Assembly (NCBI GenBank): GCA_035645695.1 | Contig: DASQMC010000035.1 | Span: 54,491 to 118,490, forward strand | Reading direction: 5' to 3' | Length of the DNA: 64,000 nucleotides | Source: JAIVJZ01 sp035645695 | Lineage (GTDB): Bacteria; Acidobacteriota; Blastocatellia; Pyrinomonadales; Pyrinomonadaceae | Notes under the pieces: model-generated | Seen by the model: only the letters and a program-made list of their open reading frames with translations | Told to the model about the DNA's origin: nothing | The model's database searches: none | In this document: piece after piece, positions 17,503-25,300 of the stretch | Layout of the letters: each line of letters begins with the position of its first letter | Numbering within the stretch: position 1 is the stretch's first letter | Made by a program: the position numbers and the translations under genes

Positions 17503-17797
17503 CAATTGTTCCCCTGTTTACCAGCTCGCGTCGTTCTATTCTACATGAAAGGCGGGGCGGAGGTTAAAGCGGAGGTCGGAGGCCGGTGGCCTGTGAGGCG
17601 CACACGAGTCTTTCAAAGGCTTCGGCCTCCGGCCTCTCCGGTTGTTGGAGTGACTTGCCGCGCGGCGGTGTAGTAGAATCCGTCTCGCCGCATTGATGAA
17701 AGACTCCGCGCCGGGGCGCGTGAATAACGGAACTTGCGGCAGTTTCTTTCGTGTAAACACCGGCAGAGTTTGATCCCCACCCTTTGAGGAAGTGAAG

Positions 17798-18286
17798 ATG
17801 TCCCAAGATTTAAAACGTCGCAAAAATAACAGCGGATTTTCGCTCATCGAGTTGATGATCGTGATCGCAATTATCGGGATTCTCGTCGGCGTCGGCATTC
17901 CGGCGTGGCAATCGAGCGTGCGTTCGGCCAATCAGGCCGCCGCCATCCGCACGCTACAGGCCATCGCCGTCGAGCAGCGCATTTATTACAACTCGCACAA
18001 CCGCGCCTCCTACGGCACTTTCGATCAACTGATCGCCGACGGCCAGCTAGACCGCCGCTACGCGGGCGAAGAACCGCTCGTCGAGGGCTACATCTTCCGC
18101 CTCAAGACGACGCCGAAGACCGGCAACCAGCCGCCCTTGTACACCGTCAACGCCGACCCGCAGAAGCCCGACGGCGTGACCGCGACGGGCAAAGAGTTCT
18201 ATTACACGGATGCCAATTCAAGCACCATCCACGTCAACGGCACGCAACCCGCCGGCCCGAACGATCCGCCGATGGGCGGGCAGTAA
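17798..18286 (+). CDS. Type IV pilin-like (type II pseudopilin-like) protein
   Basis: 162 residues. The ATG at 17798 is chosen over the GTG at 17792 because GAGGA lies 7 bases upstream of it. A short basic leader ends at G in NNSGFSLIELMIVIAIIGIL, the prepilin peptidase site followed by Phe1 and Glu5 of the mature pilin and the hydrophobic alpha-1 helix. The C-terminal globular domain contains YYNSHNRASYGTFDQLIADG and YIFRLKTTPK, similar to PilA-like minor pilins of Acidobacteriota and Deltaproteobacteria. No pilus assembly genes are nearby. Confidence 0.9.
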   Translation: MSQDLKRRKNNSGFSLIELMIVIAIIGILVGVGIPAWQSSVRSANQAAAIRTLQAIAVEQRIYYNSHNRASYGTFDQLIADGQLDRRYAGEEPLVEGYIFRLKTTPKTGNQPPLYTVNADPQKPDGVTATGKEFYYTDANSSTIHVNGTQPAGPNDPPMGGQ

Positions 18287-18402
18287 AAGTGCAGGCGCAG
18301 AGACCCGTGCCCGCACACCTTTCGGGGAAGCGCCCGAGCAAGCATCGCTTGACGCTTCCCCGCCCGCTTTGTTAGCATGCCGCCTCTTCAAACATTCTTT
18401 GT

Positions 18403-18475
18403 GCTCGCTTAGCTCAGTTGGTAGAGCGCACGCTTCACACGCGTGATGTCGCAGGTTCGAGTCCTGCAGCGAGCA
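18403..18475 (+). tRNA. tRNA-Val (anticodon CAC)
   Basis: A 73-base cloverleaf. The acceptor stem GCTCGCT pairs with AGCGAGC plus discriminator A. D-arm is GCTCAGTTGGTAGAGC. Anticodon stem CACGC/GCGTG encloses the loop TTCACAC, with anticodon CAC at 18436-18438. T-arm is GCAGGTTCGAGTCCTGC. The 3' CCA is not encoded. A TTTTT run follows at once and could serve as a terminator element. Confidence 0.97.
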
Positions 18476-18516
18476 TTTTTACCAGCCTCAATCAATTCTA
18501 TTTAAGGACACAAACG

Positions 18517-18816
18517 ATGCCTGAGCAGCTGACGATGGATTCGCTCGCGGCGCAGTTGAACACGAAGTTTCGCATCAACATCGAGCCGGAAAAGATCGAC
18601 GAGTTGGAATTGGTAGAGGTGCAGGCGCACGACGACGTGCCGGGGCAAACCGAACGATTCTCGGCGTTGTTTCGCGGCGACGCCAACCGTATCCTGCCGC
18701 AGAGCACCTATCGTATGGAGCACGAGGGGTTCGGGAGCGTGGAGATATTTATCGTCCCGATTCGCAAGGACGGCGAAGGCATTTATTACGAAGCGGTTTT
18801 CAACCGGGTGAAGTAG
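18517..18816 (+). CDS. DUF6916-like small protein (cytoplasmic form)
   Basis: 99 residues. The ATG at 18517 follows AAGGA by 8 bases. The sequence shows the DUF6916 layout: an N-terminal region, then LELVEVQAHDDVPGQTERFS, SALFRGDANRILPQSTYRME, FGSVEIFIVPIRKDGEGIYY and the terminal EAVFN. The domain is often found beside phage-tail-collar proteins, and three of these follow at 20.4-21.9 kb together with a second DUF6916 gene. Function unknown. The last codons are part of a perfect 26-bp tandem duplication. Confidence 0.75.
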   Translation: MPEQLTMDSLAAQLNTKFRINIEPEKIDELELVEVQAHDDVPGQTERFSALFRGDANRILPQSTYRMEHEGFGSVEIFIVPIRKDGEGIYYEAVFNRVK

Positions 18817-18841
18817 AAGCGGTTTTCAACCGGGTGAAGTA
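18790..18841 (+). repeat. Perfect 26-bp tandem duplication over a stop codon
   Basis: Two identical units (18790-18815 and 18816-18841). The first contains the C-terminal codons EAVFNRVK and the beginning of the TAG stop. The second provides the stop's last base and untranslated DNA, and also encodes the last residues of the convergent acetyltransferase. Confidence 0.97.
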
Positions 18842-19452
18842 GTGGTGGCGGACGGCGGTTGCGGCGGGGCTGCGGCCGAGGCGGGTCGCCGCTCCATGTG
18901 GATGTAAGCGCCCACGTCGTCGATCTGCGAAAAGCCGAATTGCCGGTAGAAGCGGAGCGCGGCGGTGTTGAGTTTGAAGACCATGTGGCGCAGCGGCAAG
19001 CCGCGTTGTTCCGATTCGGCCACCAGTCGCTTGAGCAGCGCCGCGCCGATGCCACGATTCTGAAATTCCGGCAGGATCGCGATGTCCAGCAATCGAATCT
19101 CTTCCGGCGTCCGCCCGATCCACAGCCTTCCGACGGGGCGTCCCTTGTAGACAATAACGTTGTATTCGGCGTCGGGGAAACGCTCGTTGTACTGTGCGTA
19201 CTGCGCCTCGAATTGCGAACGCACGAAGGCAAGCTTCCGCGCCTCGTCCCACGGCACGAGCGCCATCTCGTCGGCGCGCGAACCGGCATACACACCCAGC
19301 AGAAAGTCTTCGTCGCCCGGCTCGACCGGGCGCAGGCTCACGTCGCCGCCTTCCTCAAGTGGGCTTTCCACTCTCTTCCTCGCTTCCGGCAAAATATTTC
19401 TTCTCGACCACACCGCACTGACAACTGCGCGCCGCTCCCGGCGTGGTCTCAC
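18826..19452 (-). CDS. GNAT-family N-acetyltransferase
   Basis: 208 residues if it starts at the GTG at 19452, which overlaps the stop of the upstream DUF6916 gene as GTGA, so coupling is likely. The acetyl-CoA-binding motif A is LLDIAILPEFQNRGIGAALL (Q/RxxGxG/A), and LNTAALRFYRQFGF gives motif B. About 38 residues precede the first domain strand (VSLRPVEPGDEDFL). The last residues come from duplicated DNA shared with the convergent gene. Substrate unknown. The position between two DUF6916 genes is the only functional hint. Confidence 0.85.
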   Translation of the reverse strand: MRPRRERRAVVSAVWSRRNILPEARKRVESPLEEGGDVSLRPVEPGDEDFLLGVYAGSRADEMALVPWDEARKLAFVRSQFEAQYAQYNERFPDAEYNVIVYKGRPVGRLWIGRTPEEIRLLDIAILPEFQNRGIGAALLKRLVAESEQRGLPLRHMVFKLNTAALRFYRQFGFSQIDDVGAYIHMERRPASAAAPPQPPSATTTSPG

Positions 19453-19946
19453 ATTTTCATGGAACCATCCACCAGCCGCGTGTGATTGACGATCGCCGAG
19501 TAAGAAGCGCCCTTCCCTTTTTCGCTGGCGTCAGTCAGAAACAACGAAAACTTTCCAAGCGCTTCGTGCTGAATAACGTAAGTTTGCTGGAGTTCCGACA
19601 ATTCGCCCGAGGCGCGGAACAGGAGCATGAAGCACTCGCCTTCCACGCGGGGTCGGCCTTTGCGGGACGGCACCCTGCGGTCTTCAACTTTGTCGAGCGT
19701 CAAGGTGACGATCTTATACGGCCCGACCGTCACTTTGAATTCGCTACCCAGATATGGCTCGAAAGTCGCTCGCGTGAAATGAAAGAGCGGGTCGCCGAGG
19801 GCTTCTGCCGGAATTTGATAGTTGCCGTGGGAATCCTTCAACCTGTCTTTTTGTCCAAAGGCGAAGCGGGCTGATTGTGAAATGAGTCCGGCTGCGGCGA
19901 CGGACATAAGCGCGGATTTCAAAAAATCACGACGTGGGGTCGACAT
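19449..19946 (-). CDS. DUF6916-like protein with Tat signal
   Basis: 165 residues. It begins with a twin-arginine-type leader (TPRRDFLKSALMSVAAAGLI) ending near FAFGQ. The mature domain matches the DUF6916 order (EPYLGSEFKVTV, GECFMLLFRASGELSELQQT, YVIQHEALGKFSLFLTDAS, YSAIVNH) and is a paralogue of the 99-residue protein at 18517. Export by Tat implies folding before export or a periplasmic role. It diverges from the tail-collar genes. Confidence 0.75.
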   Translation of the reverse strand: MSTPRRDFLKSALMSVAAAGLISQSARFAFGQKDRLKDSHGNYQIPAEALGDPLFHFTRATFEPYLGSEFKVTVGPYKIVTLTLDKVEDRRVPSRKGRPRVEGECFMLLFRASGELSELQQTYVIQHEALGKFSLFLTDASEKGKGASYSAIVNHTRLVDGSMKM

Positions 19947-20366
19947 GAAAATTTAGACTCCTGATTGTAGACGACTGAACAGATGGTTCCAGCGAGAGCG
20001 GAAAGGTTGGCGGATAACTCAAGTGCCCTTCGTTTGGAAGTGTAATAGCTTTAATAAGAATTGACAACGATAATTTAAGACATTTAACAGTGGTGTCTAA
20101 TTCTCCTTGAAATTAGCAGGGTCAAGTCTTACAATGACGGCCTCGCGCGGGATCAAGCCTTTCCGATTCCTGTAGACACACTGGCTCCAACATAAATTAA
20201 AGCGGCGACGCTAATAGCCGCGCGCCGACGCTTTAAAGAACCCAAGGTCAAGACGAACCATCCGGTAATTCAGCTTCGACCGCTTTTGTCGAAGTGCGCT
20301 CTTTAACTTCACTTCAAACTGCACGGAGGAGAGTTTCTCTGTGATCGAGTCAAGAAGGAGAAATGC
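19947..20366. other. 420-bp divergent intergenic region
   Basis: No gene is supported. The stretch around 20040-20130 is AT-rich and holds a TTGACA (20061-20066) with a weak -10-like TTAACA 17 bases later. It may carry the promoters for the divergent DUF6916-Tat and tail-collar genes. The sequence just before 20367 is AAGGAG, a good ribosome-binding site. Confidence 0.4.
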
Positions 20367-20864
20367 ATGTCCGAACCGTTTCTCAGTGAGATCAGAATAA
20401 TGTCCTTCAGCTTCGCCCCGAAAGGGTGGGCGATGTGCAACGGGCAATTCCTACCCATCAACCAGAATCAAGCCCTCTTTGCGTTGCTCGGCACGACCTA
20501 TGGCGGCAACGGGCAAACCACTTTTGCCCTGCCCGACCTGCGCGGGCGCACCCCCATCCACGTCGGCAGCGGCCACACTCTCGGCGAGAAAGCGGGCGAG
20601 CAGGCTCATACGCTCTCAATTGCCGAACTGCCGACGCACACACACATCGCGCAGGCTTCGCCGACCAACGCCAACAGTCCCATCGCCGCTAATACGCTTC
20701 TGGGCGCGGCGAATAACCTTTTCAGCCAGGCGACTAATCTCACCTCGCTAGACCCCTCGACTGTTTCCAGTGTCGGCGGCTCGCAGGCGCACCTAAACAT
20801 GCAGCCATTTCTGACTCTCACCTTCTGCATCGCGCTGCAAGGTATCTTCCCGTCCCAGAATTAG
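20367..20864 (+). CDS. Phage tail-collar domain protein, copy 1 (microcystin-dependent-protein type)
   Basis: 165 residues, with AAGGAG 6 bases before the ATG. The tail-collar signature is complete: FLSEIRIMSFSFAPKGWAMC, NGQFLPINQNQALFALLGTT, YGGNGQTTFALPDLRGRTPI, then the HTH-rich loop (ELPTHTHIA) and the C-terminal MQPFLTLTFCIALQGIFPSQ. First of three tandem copies. Members of this family occur as fibre tips on phage-tail-like devices, but no other tail genes lie here. Confidence 0.9.
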   Translation: MSEPFLSEIRIMSFSFAPKGWAMCNGQFLPINQNQALFALLGTTYGGNGQTTFALPDLRGRTPIHVGSGHTLGEKAGEQAHTLSIAELPTHTHIAQASPTNANSPIAANTLLGAANNLFSQATNLTSLDPSTVSSVGGSQAHLNMQPFLTLTFCIALQGIFPSQN

Positions 20865-20875
20865 AGGAGAAAACT

Positions 20876-21379
20876 ATGGCACAACCATATGTCGGTGAAA
20901 TTAGAATGTTCGCAGGCAATTTTGCCCCGGCGGGCTGGATGTTTTGCGAGGGTCAGTTGCTCCCCATCTCCGAGAATGAGTCTCTGTTTCAACTCATCGG
21001 CACGACTTACGGCGGCGACGGGGAATCGACCTTCGCCCTGCCGGATTTGCGCGGGCGGCTTCCGATTCATCAGGGAAACGGCTTCATTCTGGCTGAAACC
21101 GGCGGCGCCGAAGAAATAACGCTCACGGTCAATCAGATACCGGCGCACACGCATCCCTTTCTTGCGTCTTTGTCCCCCGGCACGGGCAGTAATCCCCAAG
21201 GCAATGTGCCCTGTCAGCCACCGCAAATTCAACCCTACATCGAAGAACCGGCGAGCACTAACATGAACGCCAGCATCGTCGCGCCGGTCGGTGGCAGCCA
21301 ACCACACACGAATTTCCAGCCTTATCTGTGCATTGACTTCATTATCTCTCTATTCGGGATTTTCCCGTCGCAAACCTAA
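20876..21379 (+). CDS. Phage tail-collar domain protein, copy 2
   Basis: 167 residues, starting 11 bases after copy 1 behind GAGGAG. Same architecture: YVGEIRMFAGNFAPAGWMFC, EGQLLPISENESLFQLIGTT, GGDGESTFALPDLRGRLPIH, NQIPAHTHPF, and ending YLCIDFIISLFGIFPSQ. The central loop (about residues 80-140) differs from the other two copies, as expected if the loop gives binding specificity. Confidence 0.9.
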   Translation: MAQPYVGEIRMFAGNFAPAGWMFCEGQLLPISENESLFQLIGTTYGGDGESTFALPDLRGRLPIHQGNGFILAETGGAEEITLTVNQIPAHTHPFLASLSPGTGSNPQGNVPCQPPQIQPYIEEPASTNMNASIVAPVGGSQPHTNFQPYLCIDFIISLFGIFPSQT

Positions 21380-21393
21380 GGAGAAAAAAAACG

Positions 21394-21918
21394 ATGGCCG
21401 ATCCTTTTGTCGCGGAAATCCGCATCTTCCCCTTTAACTTCGCCCCGCAAGGCTGGGCTTTCTGCAACGGGCAATTGCTGCCCCTCTCTCAGAATACCGC
21501 ACTATTCAGCTTGCTCGGCACGACCTACGGCGGCAACGGTAAATCGAACTTCGCCCTGCCCGACCTGCAAGGACGCGCGCCCATGCATCCCGGCCAGGGG
21601 CCGGGACTTTCGCTGCACGACCTCGGAGAGACGGGCGGGTCTGAGACGGTGACTCTGCTGGAATCCGAAATTCCGGTGCACAGCCATGCCGTGCGTGGTT
21701 CGACCGAGGACGCCGCCCTCCAAGCCCCGTCGCCCGTGCGTACCTTCGGAAGGTCGGGTAACGGTTTTGCTTATCAAACGTCGAACGCAAATCTGACCCA
21801 ACTGGCGCCCGAAGCGCTCGCCCCGGCAGGCGGCGACCAGCCCCACAACAACATGATGCCCTACTTGACTCTTAACTTCTGCATCGCCCTGCAAGGAGTT
21901 TTCCCGCCGCGTTCCTGA
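21394..21918 (+). CDS. Phage tail-collar domain protein, copy 3
   Basis: 174 residues, starting 14 bases after copy 2 behind AAGGAG. Motifs: FVAEIRIFPFNFAPQGWAFC, NGQLLPLSQNTALFSLLGTT, YGGNGKSNFALPDLQGRAPM, IPVHSHAVRG, and the terminal MMPYLTLNFCIALQGVFPPR. The three genes form an evident operon, probably ended by the hairpin at 21991. Confidence 0.9.
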   Translation: MADPFVAEIRIFPFNFAPQGWAFCNGQLLPLSQNTALFSLLGTTYGGNGKSNFALPDLQGRAPMHPGQGPGLSLHDLGETGGSETVTLLESEIPVHSHAVRGSTEDAALQAPSPVRTFGRSGNGFAYQTSNANLTQLAPEALAPAGGDQPHNNMMPYLTLNFCIALQGVFPPRS

Positions 21919-22319
21919 TAACGACGTATCCGCCGGGAGACGGCGTTTCGTTCAAATCAACGTTACGACGCGGTGACGCAAGCGGATAACGACGGGCGAT
22001 TCCACTGCGAATCGCCCGTCGCTTAGCGAAGCGTTTAAGGTAGTCACAATCCGGCGAGACGTGGTATAAAGTTTCTGCGGAGTGGTAAACCACGTTAATC
22101 TGCGGATATTTCACAGCCGCCGCTACTTATATTAATCGTTTCCTTGCACGAGACTTCTACGAGCACAGTTCTCATTCGTAGGCGCCACATAAGTCGGAAA
22201 ACCATATTGTCAACCCAACCCGCCCGTCGTCGTGCGAGCGTCAACCGAAACCCCGATTCGATCTATTTCTGCATGCCGCCCTCGCGAATGTCGAAATGAA
22301 ATTCACTTTAAGGAGAGTT
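21919..22319. other. 401-bp intergenic region before the large surface protein
   Basis: Holds the hairpin at 21991-22020. A short weak palindrome around 22060-22100 (CGTGGT...ACCACG) is also seen. The stretch 22090-22200 is AT-richer and probably contains the promoter of the 22320 gene. No gene is supported. Confidence 0.5.
21991..22020. terminator. Hairpin after the tail-collar operon
   Basis: Perfect 12-bp stem GACGGGCGATTC / GAATCGCCCGTC with a 6-base loop (CACTGC), about 70 bases after the last tail-collar stop. No T-run follows. Confidence 0.6.
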
Positions 22320-25300
22320 ATGAAGAGTTTCACCCCCACCCCCGGCGTTAGCACGTCCAGAGCCTTTCTCGCAAGCCTCCTCACCTGCATCATTCTGGTG
22401 GCTCCTCTTACCCCCGTCGGGTTCGCTTCGACAAACGCGTCACGGCTCGCTCAGACAAGATCGAAAAGCGCGGACAAACAACAGCCGCCCCCAACGCCGG
22501 GCGCACGGTCGCAGGGCGACGGGCAGAAAGAGCCACCCGTTGCGGCCACCATCGCGGCCTCCGACATCACGGCGACGAAGACGGACGCCATCGCCAACGA
22601 CACGCTGAACGACGGCAAAGCGCAGGGCGGCGACACGATCAATTACACCATCACCGTCAGGAACAACAGCGCGACGGACACGGCCACAGGCGTCGTCCTG
22701 AACGACACCATCGACCCGAATACGACCATCGTCGACGGCTCGCTCCACGCGCAGCCGCAGGCGCGCAACGACGCTTACACGACCGTCGGCAACACGCTGC
22801 TCGAAGCCGGACTCGCCTCGCCGAGCGGCAACCCCGCCGTGACGAGCACCGTTAAAGTGTTCGACAACGACACGGCCGCGACCGACCCGAGCACGCTCGT
22901 CTCGTTTGATGCCACGACCCCGAATAGCGGGACGGTGACGCTCAACCCCGACGGCAGCTTTTCCTATTTGCCTGCCCCGGGCTTCACCGGCACGGACACC
23001 TTCACTTACACGGTGAGCAACTCGGCCGTCCCATCTCTGACCGACACGGCCACCGTCACCATCACCGTCTCGAACCGCGTCTGGTATGTGAACAACGCGG
23101 CGGCGGCGGGCGGCGACGGCCGCTCCTCTTCCCCGTTCCAGACGCTCGCCCCGGTCAACGGCGCGGGCGGCGCGGGCGATTCGGATGCGGCGGGCGACTA
23201 CATCTATCTCTTCACCGGCAACGCCGCCTACACCACCGGCCTCACGCTTGAGGCCGACCAATTTTTCATCGGCAACGGCGTAGCGCTCGTCGTCGGCAGC
23301 CACACACTGCGCGCGGCCGGCACGCGCCCGACGCTCTCGAACGGCGCGGGCAACGCGCTTACGCTCGCCGTCAACACCAACACGCAGGGCTTGAACCTGA
23401 CTGCGGCCAGCAACGCCGCCATCTTCGGTTCAGGCATCAGCGGCGCTGCGGTCAACGTCTCCGACGTGAACGTCTCGACCACCGGCACGGGCACGGGCGT
23501 GAGTCTGACGAATCAGGCCGCCCCGTTCAACTATTCGGGCGGCGGCACCGGCAGTGCCATCTCCGGCAACAGTTCGGGCACGGCCGTCTTGATCAGCGGC
23601 GGCAACGCGAACATCACGTTCTCCGGCACCCCCATCAGCCAGAACTCCGGGCGCGCAATTGACATCCAGACGCGCACGGGCGGCACGGTCAGTTTCAACA
23701 ACGGCTCGACCGTCACCCAGACGGCCGGTTCGACCGACGCGGTCGTCCTGCGCAACAACACGGGTGGCTCCGTCATCAACTTCTCGAACAACGTCAACCT
23801 GACGACGAACGCCGGGCGCGGCCTCTACACGGACAACAGCACGGGCAGCTTCACCCTCAACATGAACGCCGCCAACAACAACATCAGCGCGACGGGCGGC
23901 GCGGCCATCGACGTGGAGGACATCGCCGCCGACCTCGCCTTCGTGAACCTTACCTCGACCAACAGCGTCGCGGCGGGCGGCTCGTCTGGTGTCAGAATCT
24001 CCAACCTCTCGAACACTCCTGCGGGTCGCAGCGTCACGGTCACTGGAACCACGACCGTCTCGAACTCGGCGGGCACCGGCGTCTTGATAAACAGTAACGC
24101 GGCGGCGATCTCCTTCGCCACGCTCAACAGCGCGCCCGCCGCCGGGCAGATCGGCTTGCTCGCCGACTCTAACTCCGGCACGGTCTCATCGACGGGCGGC
24201 ACGATCACGACCAGTGATGCCATCGCCGTCAGCGTCTTGAACTCGCCGCTCAACATGACGCTCGCGAGCGTCTCGACGGACAACACGGGCGACAGCGACC
24301 CCGGCGTTTCGCTGAACGGCCTGACCGGCACGCTCACGATGAACGGCGGCGCGCTTACGGGCGGCAACGCGCAAGGATTCCTCGCCAACGGGCAAAACGG
24401 CAACATCACCTACAACGGCACGATCTCGCAGGCCAACGCCTTCCGCGTCATCGAGGTGACGAACAAGACGGGCGGCACGGTCAACTTCGGCGGCGCGGTC
24501 AGTTCGACGAGCGGTACGGGCACGGGCGTCTTACTGAACGCCAACGGCAACACCACGATCAACTTCACGGGCGGCCTCGCTCTCACCACCAACGCCAACC
24601 CAGCCTTCACCGCCACCGGGGGCGGCACGGTCAACGTCTGCGACGAAAGCCCCTGTAACCCGAACGCGACCGGCGCGCTCGTCAACACGCTGACGACGAC
24701 CACCGGCACCGCGCTCAACGTCGCCAACACGAACATCGGCTTGAACGAACTGGAATTTCGCAGCATCTCCTCGAACGGCGCGGCGAACGGCATCGTGCTC
24801 AACAACACGGGCACGACGAACGCGTTCGGCGGTTTGACCGTGAGCGGCAATTCCAGCGGCCAGTGCGGCGGCGCGGTTTCCCTCACGACTCCCGTGACCA
24901 TCATCACCGTTCCCAACGCCGTTGACTGCACGGGCGGCACCATCCAGAACTCCACCGGCGCGGGTATCCTCCTGACCAGCACGAGAAACGTTTCTCTCAC
25001 GCGCATGAGGATCATCAACGGTCAGAACGACGGCATCTTCGGCACGTCCGTCACGAACTTCACGCTCGCCTCCAGCCTGGTTGACAACAACGGCGACGCG
25101 GTCGAGGAAGCGGGTCTGGATTTCGCCAACCTGCACGGCGCGTCGAGCATCACCAATTCCACCGTGCGCCTCTCGCACGAGAACAACATCGAGGTGCGCA
25201 ACAACGCGAACAACGGCTCGCAGGCGACGCTCACCGTGACGGGGAGTGCCATCACCAACGACTCCACCAACATACAGAGCGATGACGGCATTCTTTACGA

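Noticed and set aside
20367..21918. Prophage
   Set aside because: Only the three tail-collar genes are phage-like; no capsid, terminase, integrase, lysis or att-like repeats are visible.
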